Positions 11,107-20,565 of a stretch of 39,656 nt of DNA are shown piece after piece. This DNA is from Gracilaria vermiculophylla (taxonomy: Eukaryota > Rhodophyta > Florideophyceae > Gracilariales > Gracilariaceae): NCBI GenBank assembly GCA_019155205.2, contig JAHNZQ020000079.1, positions 135,128-174,783 on the forward strand, given 5' to 3'. The position numbers and the translations under genes are program-made. The stretch's first letter is position 1. Every line of letters starts with the position of its first letter. A model generated the notes under the pieces. It saw only the letters and a program-made list of their open reading frames with translations. It was not told the DNA's origin and ran no database searches.

Positions 11107-12221
11107 TGTGGTACCATCAGTTCTTCATTCGAGTCGATAGTGCACAACGTCCTTTAGGAGTTCTTGTTGACTCCAAATGCGCGAGTTCCTAAAGATGATA
11201 TACGGTAATCGCTGTCACGAGCAGGGGGAATCCGAAAAGGGGATCTGCAAACACCAAGTAGAGAAGGTGGTTCACTGGGCGGACAATGCTCCTACAGGTG
11301 CTGCTACGAGGCGACCTGGGGATTGTTGACTTAGAAAATTTAGGATGTTCGACGAGAGTCTCCAACTAGAAAAATAAATGAAGACTCAAGGATGCTTGGT
11401 TTACTTTCCCATAGATGGAGCTCCTCTGGCAGATTAGGTACCACGCTGGGAGCCCGCTTCGACCGGTCTCACTACTGTAGTAAATACTTGCACCAAGTAG
11501 CTAAAAAAATCTAAATTCTACCGTTCGTCAAGGGTTCTGTAGCGCATGTGGGCCAAATAACGCACCACGTGGCTCAGTTAGTAAAGTACGAACCCTCTTT
11601 AGTGTGGTACTGTCAGCCCTCCTCCAGAGGTAGTAAAGCACAACGTCCGTTAGGAGTTTTTGTTGACTCCAAAGGTGCGTGTTCCTAAAGGTGGTCTCCG
11701 GTATCCGCTGTCGTGAGCCAGGGGAATTCTTAAAGGGGATCTGCAAACACCAAGCGGAGGGGGAGGTTCACTGGGTGGACAATGCTCCTATAGGCGCTGC
11801 TATGATGCGACCTGGGGATCGGCGGCTTAGAAACCTGAGGTTGATCGACGAGAGTCTCCAACCAGAAAAGTAGATGAAGACTCAAGGGTGCTTGTCTTTA
11901 CTTCCCCAGAGGTGGAGCTCAACCGGCAGATTAAATGTCAAGCCGGGATACCGCCACGGCAGGTCTCACTACTGTAGCAATTACCTACATAAGTTAACTT
12001 AAAATAATAATAATTCTATCGTGCCTCAAGGACACTGTAGCTCACGCGGGCAGAATTATGCACCACGTGGCTCAGTTAATAAAATACGAACCCTCCTCCT
12101 CATAAATAATATGCCACAAGGTCACACCACCATTTTTCCTTTAGGAGCCACTGTACTATATTTAGGAATATCCCAATGTAAAGTCACCCGAAAATATCAC
12201 CTTAGGATCCACTGTTCTACA
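11107..12221 (-). repeat. Old solo LTR of the 553-bp family, interrupted by a younger LTR
   Basis: Left end TGTGGTACCATCAG corresponds to TGTGGTACTGTCAG of the other copies; the right remainder (12166-12221) matches the last 60 bp of the family, ending in CACTGTTCTACA. The body is clearly diverged. It is flanked by CTCTT (11102-11106) and CTTTT (12222-12226), a plausible 5-bp target duplication with one change. It sits inside the Tc1 transposase T2. Orientation is minus, taking the copy with a primer-binding site at 18793 as plus. Confidence 0.85.
11603..12160 (-). repeat. Young solo LTR nested inside the old LTR
   Basis: 558 bp from TGTGGTACTG to CTGTACTATA, flanked by perfect TTTAG duplications (11598-11602 and 12161-12165). 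Removing the LTR and one TTTAG restores the CCTC(C/T)TTAGGAATAT junction seen uninterrupted in the other family members. No internal element sequence remains, so it is a solo LTR formed by recombination. Confidence 0.93.
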
Positions 12222-12511
12222 CTTTTATCTAAAACTCAGATCTTTATTTTTTAAGATCATGCCAATAACATTAACAACAATGGAGACCATTTAAGTTGAA
12301 TTGTTTTTGGTCAAATACAATTATAGTTTCTTCTTGATGTTTCCGGTGCCCCATATTTGCAAACGACGATTTCCGTTTTTGTTTATGATGATATTCTAGG
12401 ACGGATATTTTATTCATTTGTTATACTCGCGAAAAGCATACTTACTGATTTTAGACCATATTTGCAACGACTGGGAAATACTTTACTAGAATCTGTTCTT
12501 CTGACAGGTCG

Positions 12512-14056
12512 ATGAGCCTTTCTTCTACTGCTCATAGCGACAATCCTGTTCCTTTTTTACCCCATACTTTCGCCTTTACACGACCAATTCAATCTGCTGC
12601 GACCATTTGGAACTATACTTGTTCAATTCCAAGTTTGGGACAATGTCACCTGTTGCAATATTATCCTCATATCCCTCAGAGCATCTTCACCGGCGAGGAG
12701 AGAACGGCCATCAAATCACCAAAACGTGTGCGCGTGCCTTCCGTTTATTGGCGCAAACCTTTTTGCTTATTTGCTTTTTTGCTCGTTTCCCTGCCATCTC
12801 CAACGGGCGGCAAATCTGAGCTTCATCACCGCCTCAAGCTGAGTCCGATGTCATACTCCTTGATCGTCGAGGAACAAGATGAAGCTCTCAATGAGGTCAC
12901 ACAAGAATTGCTCAGTAGCAGTGATTTCGAGAGTGAGGAAATAAGACATGGCGGTTCTTCCGTCGGTAGAGCACCAAAAATTGACCGTGAAAGACAGAGA
13001 GGTCATCAACAACTCTACAACAACTACCTTTTCAATAACTCTGAGTATACCGAAGTGCATTTCTGTCGTAGATTCCGTATTTCCTGGAACCTGTTCTACA
13101 CTATAAACGAGAAACTTGGAAGTCAATACCACTACTTTGTACAAAGGCCTGACTGCAGAGGAATACAAGGGTTCAGCACGGAACAGAAAGTCACAGCGGC
13201 ACTCCGCCTTTTAGCTTATGGATGCGCCGCGGACAGCGGCGACGAATATGTTCGTATGGCGCAATCCACAGCAGCCGAGTCCTTGACAAACTTCTGTCAA
13301 TGTTTGATTGCTGGCTTTGGTGAGGAATTCTTACGAGTTCCAAACGCCACAGATCTTGCATGTATACTAAGGAGAAATCGTCATAGGGGGTTTCCGGGTT
13401 TGATTGGGAGCATCGATTGCACAAAATGGTTATGGAAAAACTGTCCAGTACCATGGAGGGGACAATATCAGGGTGAAGAACGGAAACCAGCTGTAACTCT
13501 GGAGGCCATAGTGGATGATAAGCTTTAGATTTGGCATGCATTCTTTGGAACACCTGGTAGCGAGAACGATATCAATGTATTCGAAACATCGCCACTCCTG
13601 AAAAAAATAGCGGATGGATCTTTTCCCTCAAAGGTTTCCTACCTTTTGAACGGGAAGAAAAGAGAGGTACCTTATTTTCTATGTGATGGTGTGTATCCAA
13701 GGTACCCGTTATTTGTGCACACCGTTCACGAACCAGTTACAAAGAAAGAGAAACTGCTGGCAAAATGGCAAGAGGGAAGGCGAAAAGATGTTGAACAAGC
13801 ATTCGAGGTTCTACAAGCACGATGGCACATACTTTGCCGCCCGTCAAGGTTCTGGACTGTGAGATCGATGAGAAATATTATGTATTGTTGCATAATATTG
13901 CATAATATGATGGCCGAAGAAGGGCTATCGGAAGAAGATATAATCTTGCCGGACTCGTCTGAGATCCGGGAAGAAGAAGTGGTGCACTTTGGACATCAGG
14001 TGTGGGCTGATGATAATTTTCACGGACTTCAAGGTACGAATGCAGGTTTATGTTAG
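12512..14056 (+). pseudogene. PIF/Harbinger transposase, one internal stop
   Basis: This DDE transposase cuts and pastes the element, normally together with the Myb-like partner. The frame starts at ATG 12512. The family-like part begins near 12990 with LYNNYLFNNSEYTEVHFCRR, then QKVTAALRLLAYGCAADSGD and DEYVRMAQSTA, a helix-turn-helix region. The catalytic core has LIGSIDCTKWLWKNCP (first Asp), GTPGSENDINVFE, then YFLCDGVYPRYP (second Asp) and RRKDVEQAFEVLQARW (Glu). The end is acidic. A single in-frame TAG at 13526-13528 splits it, with no frameshift on either side, so loss of function looks recent. The first about 110 residues (12512-12840) are hydrophobic and unlike the family; the true start may be the later ATG at 12848. 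This is the transposase group found in plants and several protists (Plant transposon protein family). Confidence 0.9.
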
Positions 14057-14325
14057 GGAGAAGAATGTTTACGAGATAAAGAAAAGTAGCGACGTTTGCA
14101 ACACGATGTCATCGAAAATTTATGGAGTACGCATGCAAACACGTAAATGAAACTGTCTCACCAGAGAGTATTACTGCGTTGTAGGAAAATCCGATCCCAT
14201 TCACCCGTAAATTCATTTTTCAGGCGCTCGAGTGTGCCTCTACGCTTGCAGGCTCGCTCGGGCGCCCTGCTCGCCTGTGAGACTTTTGGAGGGTTCGTTA
14301 GTCAGACGGGACGGACAGGGGGGCA

Positions 14326-15170
14326 CTATTCTTGCGCCTTTTTTTTAGCCGCGTGTTCCTTTTTTCGCTCTTCTTCTTTAAGGTTATCGAGTACGCGTTT
14401 GCGGCAAATGCGGAAGAACTCTACGGCTTCAGAGCTTCTATCGGCAGCGGCCGTGAACAAGGCGATGTCATTGTGCCTCTGGATCTCGTCAGCACGTTTC
14501 TGTTGCAGAGCAAGGGCTTCTCTTGCCAAATTGAGCTTTTTTTCTTGGTGCCTGGTGTTCAAAAACTCGACTTTGGCATACTTTCTTCCTTTGGGACGTT
14601 CTTTCTTTTCCCGAATATGTATCCGTTCAACATCAATGTCGCTATTGCACTCTTCCTTCCCTTCTCCTGCATCTGACTTGCTCACCTTGCAAAACTTCTC
14701 TGAGACTGCGTCTGCTCTTTATATCTCCGTAGAAAACTTTGGGTGAGATCTTAGTACCTCCCAGGCACCTGTAAATTTGAATGGTTCTCCGGCGTCATCT
14801 TTAGGTGAATTCATCTTAACGCCGTTGAGCAGTGCTTTTGCCATTCGTATTTGATCGTTCTCGTTGTAACCTGATGGGTTGAGACGAATAACGCGCAAGT
14901 AATAACCAGAAAAAAGAGTGCACTTTGTTATTAAAATCTTAACGCGATTGCGTATGGATTCGTTAGATCGTGAAATGCGGTTTGCTGGCTTAAAAACGTC
15001 GTTGTAAAGCTTTGCAACGCTTTCGAAAAACAGCTTCTTCTTCCGATCTGTTCCCAAGATGGGAGCTTCGGAAGTTTTGATGTAGGCTTTGGCCACAGCA
15101 GTGTCTTCCTGCGGAGAGAAACTGGGACCTCGTGTTGAAGATTTCTTAGCTTTTATCTTGTGATATCTTG
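14326..15170 (-). pseudogene. Myb/SANT-like Harbinger accessory protein, one internal stop
   Basis: In this superfamily the second gene binds the transposon ends and helps import the transposase into the nucleus. The minus frame reads FSPQEDTAVAKAYIKTSE, then a helical FFESVAKLYNDVFK and SRSNESIRNRVKIL, ending the domain with AWEVLRSHPKF. This is the layout of the NAM-associated/Myb-like proteins of PIF/Harbinger. After an in-frame TAA near 14717 the same frame continues into a lysine- and glutamate-rich coiled-coil tail (EEERKKEHAAKKKAQE). No ATG is visible upstream of the conserved part, and a stop precedes it by about 15 codons, so the start is lost or lies in an unseen exon. The tail is highly charged, as usual for such partners. 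Confidence 0.8.
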
Positions 15171-15338
15171 TCTCTCGTTATGCAGTTGGGTCGTAGAAAG
15201 GTTGGAAGTTCCTGTGCAGGTGAAGATGGAAGTAACAGAGCGCTAGAAGGAGTCTGTTTCGGTTTTTTGGCGCCAAAACGAACTCGTCTTGGCCAGTTAA
15301 ACTCTTGCTCGTGGATACTCATTTGTCTCAGGAGATTT

Positions 15339-15400
15339 GAACAGGTTCCAATTTCCGAACCAAATGACAAGCATTTGGTTCGTATTTCTGAACCTATTCA
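15339..15400. repeat. Imperfect 62-bp palindrome
   Basis: Two roughly 30-nt arms centred near 15368. The left arm contains CGAACCAAATG and the right arm CATTTGGTTCG, perfectly complementary; outer parts GAACAGGTTC and GAACCTATTC pair with one mismatch. The short centre is 3-5 nt. It lies just beyond the 3' end of the neighbouring gypsy element and could form a cruciform or be a symmetric binding site. Confidence 0.75.
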
Positions 15401-15544
15401 AAAATTTGCTTTCTTTTTTCTCCCGTTGGAGATGAAATGCGAAGCAAAAAACTTGTTTACTGTTTTGCTCCGTCTCGGTGGAGATGCTCTTATTGACTTC
15501 CACGTCAATTCACTTAATGTAGATGTGATAGTATGTTTTTGCGA

Positions 15545-15912
15545 ACAATATAAGTGCGAAATGCCTTTGTCAACGTTTCATCGCTATCAACGGAATCCCG
15601 AGTAGGCTGCCATTCAGCTTCATGTGTTGCTGAGTTTTCCATGAGCGTTAACCATTGATACCCCTGGCCGCGTGTTCAATGACCAAGAATTCGGTCAACC
15701 TTAAACAATGGGATTTCAGCCGAAGCCTGCACGGGAACAGGCGTAGAACGGATCTGCTGCGCATGATCATGTGGTTGGCTTCGATGTGGCTTTGTATGCG
15801 ACACATGCACAGCGGGATGAATTCGAATATGACGGGGTAGCAACAAGCGGACTGCATTCCTTCCAACAAGTGGAGTGATCTCGAACGGACCGCACCGTCT
15901 GGCAGTCAGCAA
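15545..15912 (-). pseudogene. GPF/Y module and chromodomain of the gypsy integrase
   Basis: CGPFEITPLVGRNAVRLLLP is the GPF/Y module, followed by HPAVHVSHTKPH, the usual link. The chromodomain starts with FKVDRILGH and continues past a stop with GYQWLTLMENSATHEAEWQP and TKAFRTYI. Chromodomains tether chromovirus integrases to modified histones and steer insertion into heterochromatin; that role is known for the group and only inferred here. Confidence 0.8.
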
Positions 15913-15921
15913 AGAAGATTG

Positions 15922-17549
15922 TTATGCACTGCTGTAGGAATCCCTAAACAGCTTATGAGATATCCATACAGAATCGCCAACTCGATACGTAGCGCGCTTA
16001 TAATATACGCTGGCCTCTGCAATCTGCTGGGCCTTAGCGAGGCGATGAGCATATTGTGCGTCCTCTGTGACCCACTTCAAACGGTCCTGAAAGTCTGACA
16101 GCAATTCAAGATTGGTCGAAGTGCGAAGAAGAGTATCAAGCGGGCCTTTTGGTTTCCATCCCAGATCGACCTCAAACAAGGAGAATCCAATATCGTCTGT
16201 TACCGCCGAATTATAGGGAAACTCGGCGAAATGTAGCAGAAGATCCCAATCATTCTGCTCATAGTTACAAAAACACAGGATGTAGTTTTCTACCATTCTA
16301 TTCATTACTTCAGAAGCACCATCCGTCTGAGGATGCTTTGTCGATGACATGAGCAGTTTGACCCCACAAAGCTTCATACGTTCTTCCCAAAACTAAGATG
16401 TGAACTTCGGATCTCTGTAAGAGATTATTGCATCTGGCAAATCGTGGTGGGGGAAAATCTGCGTGAAGAAGGAAAGGGCTATATCGCGCGTGTTATCAGC
16501 GTCCTTACAGGCAAAGAATCGCACGCATCTGGACAAACGATTCACCGAAGTTGCAATTGCATCAAATCCGCGCGTGGTCGTTAGAAGTTTCACGATAAAG
16601 TGGCTAAGAGGCTCCAACGACGAGCCGGAATCGGGAGGGAGGCTGGGTCATTCAAAGTGGGCCCGTGAAAATTTTTCTGCTGCTGAAATACAAGACAAGC
16701 CTCGCAGTACTAGCGCACATGTTTAGTCTTGTGCTTCCAGTGGAACTCTGCAAGCCGAGCCAGAGTCTTCGAAAACGTGAAATGACCCGCGAGCTTTGAG
16801 TCATGGGCAAGCTCCAGAACCTATTTCCGCGCATGGGAAGGCACGCACAGCATCCCCTTATAAAAAAGCTGCCCCTCATAGGAAGAAAAGAACGGTACCA
16901 ACTCTTCTAGTCTTCTCCGCTTCTTGGGATTCTCGGGCGATTGGCAATGCAGTGCGGTAAAAATCGGGCCGAACTACTGGTCACTCTCATATCGGCATAC
17001 AACATCCCGGAGGTCCGACAGAGACGGAGGGGAACATTGCACAGTCTGGATCGACAAACGATCAGGAATTCGAGACAGAGAATCGCCCAAAACATGAATC
17101 TTACCGTGCACAAGTTTGATCTCTTGTATGTTAAAAGGGGCGAGAATATTCAACTATCGCGCTCCTCTTCGATTGAGAGACTTCTTAGTCAAGAAATTCT
17201 TCACGACCGGATTACCGGTCAAGACATCAAAGGTAGAACCTTCATGTTAACATCTAAATCGTTGAAGTGCACACACCAAAGCTAAAAGTTCTCGCTAACT
17301 AGCTGTGTAGTTCTATTTCGCCGCCGTAAGCTTATTGAAGGTATAGGCAATTACCCGATCACGTCTCTCATCATCTACCTGTGTCAAGGCTGCCCCCACG
17401 GCAAATTGGGAAGCATCAATATCCACACGGAAAGGCCGAGCCCCATCAGGAGGGACAAAAATGGGAGCAGTTATCAATGCTAACTTCAGGTCGGCAAATG
17501 CAGTCTGGGCACGCACATCCCAGCTGCGGATACCTGAATGCTTCTGCAA
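15922..17549 (-). pseudogene. Gypsy RNase H and integrase, several breaks
   Basis: RNase H: FRVDIDASQFAVGAALTQVD with its catalytic Asp (17313-17549). After a poorly readable stretch the integrase zinc finger appears at 16680-16800: LAHDSKLAGHFTFSKTLARL gives the two His, and YCEACLVFQQQK the Cys pair. The core continues with GFDAIATSVNRLSRCVRFFA, DIALSFFTQIFPHHDLPDAI (second Asp replaced: ISYRDP for VSDRDP) and STKHPQTDGASEVMNRMVEN with the Glu. The C-terminus reads YRVGDSVWISHKLF. Stops and frameshifts at about 16380, 16620 and 17313 make it non-functional. Confidence 0.88.
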
Positions 17550-17657
17550 GAGGACGTAAGGCGGTGCGGTGCGAGCAGAAAATTTGGGTATGAAGCGACG
17601 AAAGAATTATACAGGTCCAAGAAAACTACGAAGCTCAGTGAGGTTAATGGGACGGGG

Positions 17658-18400
17658 TCAGTTCTGAATCACCTCGACCTTTCGCGGCTGGACGCGGATT
17701 CCATCACGGCCAACAACGAGACCCACGAATTCTGCTTCCTCATTCATAAAAGTGAATTTCTTAGGAGATGCATAGAGCCGGTAATTTTGTAGACGCTCAA
17801 GAACCACGCGGATATGATCCAAATGCTCTTCCTGGGTATTGCTGGATATCAAGATATCATCGATATAAAGCACAAGAAAGCGATCGATACAATCGTGCAA
17901 CACACGATTCATCAGCGATTGGAAGGTAGCAGGAGCATTACAATGGCCCTTGGGCATAACAAAGTACTCAAACTGGCCATACTTTGAGTTGAAAGCGGTT
18001 TTCTCGATATCGGAGGGACGCAGGCGGATCTGATGAAAGCCAGTTTTGAGATCCAACTTGGAAAGGACGCGAGCCTTACCCAACCGGTCAAACATCTCTT
18101 CGTATTGAAGCAGCGGGGCATTGTTGCGCTTTGTAATACGCTTAAGACCACGATAGTGCACTACACCTCGTAACGCCCATCCAGGTTCCTTCACAAAAAA
18201 CAGAGAAGATGCAAAAGGGGATCGACTAGGGCGTATCTTACCCAAGCGCAAGAGATCATCCACATACTCACGGGCAGCGACCAACTCGACTCGCAATAAC
18301 TGAACGGAAGATGTGGCGGCTCGCTACCGGGCAAGATTTCAATGGCATGATCAACGTCTTGTGCTGGAGGGACACCATCAGGCAATTCCTCCTGAAACAC
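17658..18400 (-). pseudogene. Gypsy reverse transcriptase
   Basis: It copies element RNA into cDNA. Well preserved: YVDDLLRLGKIRPSRSPFAS, then SKLDLKTGFHQIRL (first catalytic Asp), KTAFNSKYGQFEYFVMPKGH and CNAPATFQSLMN. The catalytic box LVLYIDDILISS has both Asp. The thumb reads EEAEFVGLVVGRDGI. The main open frame is 212 codons. The extreme N-terminus (PDGVPPAQDVDHAIEILPGS, 18300-18390) is in another frame, so one frameshift lies near 18296. Confidence 0.93.
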
Positions 18401-18447
18401 ATCCTCAAATTCATGAAGTAAAGCGCGGACCTCCGGATCATCGTCGC

Positions 18448-18792
18448 TCAGAAAAGTAACTTTAGGACCAGCAAGTAGAGGAGAAGATGAAAACTGTTGG
18501 ACGACACTTCGACAACACGAAAACCCTCAACCCCTGGCGTGGGGCAGCGCAGCATTTTTCGAAACCGTTTAACTCCAAGATTAATGACCGAAAACGATGA
18601 CGATCGTGCTACTGGGCTGCTACATAGCTTATGCTTTCTCACGCGGACTGTACGGGAAACATAGTTAGCTTCTGGTGTTTCCTCCGTATGCCATGGCATG
18701 CCAAGTAGAACATCGTACCGGCAATCTGCAACAATCCAATTGCCCATGTAAGAGTATGAGCCGATACGAACAGTCCTAATGGCGATCATCTC
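18448..18792 (-). pseudogene. Gypsy protease, C-terminal part only
   Basis: Reads IAIRTVRIGSYSYMGNWIVA then DCRYDVLLGMPWH, the usual second half of a chromovirus retropepsin (G-x-W-x-VAD-C-x-YD-x-LLGMPW-H). The catalytic Asp would be upstream, where the LTR at 18793 begins; the first residues of the open frame (18793-18891) are LTR translation, not protease. A linker follows toward the reverse transcriptase. Confidence 0.8.
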
Positions 18793-19345
18793 TATAGTAC
18801 AGTGGCTCCTACGGAAATATAGTGGTTTGGTCTTAAGGTATAATATTCCTAAGGAGGGTTCGTAGTTTATTGGCTGGGCCACGTAGTGCATAATCTCGCC
18901 CGCGTGCGCTACAGTATCCTTGAGGTACGGTAGAATTTATTATTTATTTTAGATATTTTATGCAGGTAATTAGCACAGTAGTGCGACCTGCCGAGGCGGA
19001 CTCCCGGCTTGATATGTAATCTGTCGGTTGAGCTCCACCTCTGGGGAAGTAAAGACAAGCACCATTGAGCCTTCTTCTACATTTTCCGGTTGGAGTCTCT
19101 TGTCTATTCACGCAGGTTTCTAAGCCGCCGATCCCCAGGTCGCATCATAGCAGCGCCTGTAGGAGCATTGTCTGCCCAGTAAACCTCTCCCTCCACTTGG
19201 TGTTTTCGGATCCCTTTCAGGACTCCCCCGGCTCGCGACAGCGGATACCGGAGACCACCTTTAGGAATACGCGCCTTTGGAGTCACCAAAAACTCCTAAC
19301 GGAGTTGTGCTTTACTACCTCGACAGGAGGGCTGACAGTACCACA
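18793..19345 (+). repeat. 5' LTR of the 553-bp family, with internal sequence attached
   Basis: 553 bp from TATAGTACAGTGG to CTGACAGTACCACA. It is the only copy in plus orientation and the only one followed by a plausible primer-binding site and gag, which is why I take this as the sense direction. A TA-rich stretch at 18936-18965 may include the promoter or polyadenylation signal. Left flank is gypsy protease; no matching 5-bp duplication is present to the right, as expected if 19346 onward is element interior. Confidence 0.85.
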
Positions 19346-19347
19346 AC

Positions 19348-19361
19348 TGGTCTCCCGACTT
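19348..19361 (+). other. Candidate primer-binding site
   Basis: TGGTCTCCCGACTT begins two bases after the LTR end (ACCACA-AC). TGG pairs with a tRNA 3' CCA, so this is positioned to bind the 3' end of a tRNA whose acceptor stem ends GTCGGGAGA-CCA. The tRNA cannot be named from this window. Confidence 0.6.
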
Positions 19362-19597
19362 AGAAGGTCACAGTTCCTAAAGGATTTGCACAAGTCGCAG
19401 CAGAACCGTGTTTCTAGTTTGCAACGACCTATCCCCAGCAGTGGAATTCTTCCTTAAGGTGATCCAGAAGTGGGGGCAAATCACCCCCGACCTACTCCTC
19501 TATAGACCCCTCAGAACATCCCATGGAAACCCCCTTACAGGATCCTTAAGCAACCAGCTCGGTTGGTGGGCGCAGCACGTGCAGCGCTCCCCAGGAG

Positions 19598-20352
19598 ATG
19601 GCCGCCACACTGGAGGACCCTGAAAGTTTCCTTCGGAATCCTGGCTCCTATGTGGAGCGTTTCAGGAATCGCCTCAGGAGAATGCATGATCGGAGGCAAG
19701 CGGAATCCCCCGCAGCACATCTGGAGAACGCCGACGTGGAGGTTGAAGAACCGCACACGGCATCGCAGCTACCACCTCAGGAGCTGCAGGGACGGGATCA
19801 CCCGGACGCGAACATCCTCTTAAAGTCCCTGGTCCCGCGCCTTACGGATTGGCTCTCACAGGAGTTGGTCGAAAGAATACCTGCAGGTGTTGAAGCCCAT
19901 TTTGGAGCGCGCCGCCACGCCCTTGTGGAGGACATCGCATCGGAGAGCGCTCACCGTGCTGTGGATGCTTTGCTGGATTCCAAGCTCTTCCTTGAGGTGA
20001 TCTCAGATGTTCCCCGTGCGGAGGTTCGCTCCCAAACCGCGCAGCTACTCCCCGCAGCGGCGTTTCAAAGTTATTCTTCCGTATAGGAGAGGTTCCCTCT
20101 ATCAACACCTAAGGTGACCCCGGGCAGAGAAGGAAAGGATACCGCCGCCCCCTACGCCAGAGAATGAAAGGATACTGTCGTAGGGAAACGGGAACACCTC
20201 AGGAATCTTGCTATGCACCGTCTGGACCTGACGCCCCACGGAGGAGGACAGGATACCGGTCGCGACGAAGTCCACCTAAGGAGAGAAGGACAGGATACTC
20301 CTCGGGCAGATCGCGATATCGGGGATACCGTCAGCAACGTCGGTGTTTTCGG
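19598..20352 (+). pseudogene. Gag of the 553-bp LTR family, frameshifted and truncated
   Basis: ATG at 19598 in a good start context (AGATGGCC), 250 bp after the candidate primer-binding site. The first frame (to 20086, 162 residues) is helical and acidic: LEDPESFLRNPGSYVERFRN and LVPRLTDWLSQELVERIPAG. Past a frameshift near 20086 the protein continues as a basic tail with repeated Arg-x-Gly-Tyr units (MKGYCRR, RRTGYRSRRS, RRTGYSSGRSRYRGYRQQ) and reaches RRCF, where a CCHC zinc knuckle would begin, but similarity stops at 20352. The tail is encoded by four copies of GA(A/C)AGGATAC at 20133, 20166, 20247 and 20289. Gag is inferred from position and texture, not from a conserved motif. Confidence 0.55.
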
Positions 20353-20465
20353 AATGCTAGTTTGACAATCAAAAGAGAAAGAATTAAAATGGACGGATAT
20401 CGACTCTTAAAACCCACTTTTGAATGAATCAATTTCCATTAAAATGTTTTCACACATTCAACACT

Positions 20466-20492
20466 GCTAGTTTTTTGAAAGTAAAAACTAGC
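20466..20492. repeat. Perfect 10-bp stem hairpin
   Basis: GCTAGTTTTT pairs with AAAAACTAGC around a 7-nt loop. Confidence 0.8.
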
Positions 20493-20532
20493 AAACCCAT
20501 TCACATTTCGAAGTTATTTCGGACCAAAAACT

Positions 20533-20565
20533 GAGTCTGGACTCCATGAAGTGGAGTCCAGACTC
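20533..20565. repeat. Perfect 14-bp stem hairpin
   Basis: GAGTCTGGACTCCA pairs with TGGAGTCCAGACTC around a TGAAG loop. It lies 40 bp from the previous hairpin. Confidence 0.9.

Larger units (their letters stand above)
10740..12460 (-). pseudogene. Tc1/mariner transposase relic (copy T2), split by nested LTRs
   Basis: Read on the minus strand, the right part (12222-12460) gives EYHHKQKRKSSFANMGHRK, then IVFDQKQFNLNG (first catalytic Asp) and CYWHDLKK. After an LTR insertion (11107-12221) the left part continues with DFGRGFVMVWARI, then YAPVQKSKLVSDWLRAANVK (second Asp region), then EWLARSMDLNPIGNL followed by TGA (10839-10841) and LLSRKVNIHGRQFST. The catalytic Glu of PIEN is Gly and the following Trp is a stop. 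Joining the flanks after removing the LTR and one 5-bp repeat keeps the reading frame across the junction. The relic is better preserved than T1. Confidence 0.88.
12490..15330. mobile_element. PIF/Harbinger DNA transposon (transposase plus Myb-like protein)
   Basis: Two convergent genes characteristic of PIF/Harbinger elements lie between the Tc1 relic on the left and the gypsy element on the right. They are a DDE transposase on plus (12512-14056) and a Myb/SANT-like protein on minus (14326-15170). Between them is a GC-rich 270-bp segment. I could not identify the terminal inverted repeats or the 3-bp TSD (TWA), so both ends are approximate. Confidence 0.8.
15405..18792 (-). mobile_element. 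Chromodomain Ty3/gypsy element, 5' truncated by an LTR insertion
   Basis: Minus-strand order is protease C-terminus, reverse transcriptase, RNase H, integrase, GPF/Y segment, chromodomain: a chromovirus. A polypurine run (minus strand GGGAGAAAAAAGAAAG, plus 15409-15424) follows the coding part and could prime plus-strand synthesis. No LTR of its own was identified. The right side ends at 18792, where an unrelated LTR begins inside the protease domain; the gag and the first half of protease are not found on the other side. Confidence 0.88.

Noticed and set aside
10956..11147. Minus frame starting MCTIDSNEELMVPQ read as a single protein
   Set aside because: The first 14 residues come from the old LTR; only the part from RDFGRGF onward is Tc1 transposase.
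14147..14746. 199-codon plus-strand open frame rich in Ser, Phe and Leu
   Set aside because: It is the complement of the Lys/Glu-rich Myb-like gene on minus; a shadow frame.
18793..18891. Apparent N-terminal extension of the gypsy protease (MHYVAQPINYEPS)
   Set aside because: It is translation of the inserted LTR; the same words appear at the LTR copy near 24831 fused to Tc1 sequence.
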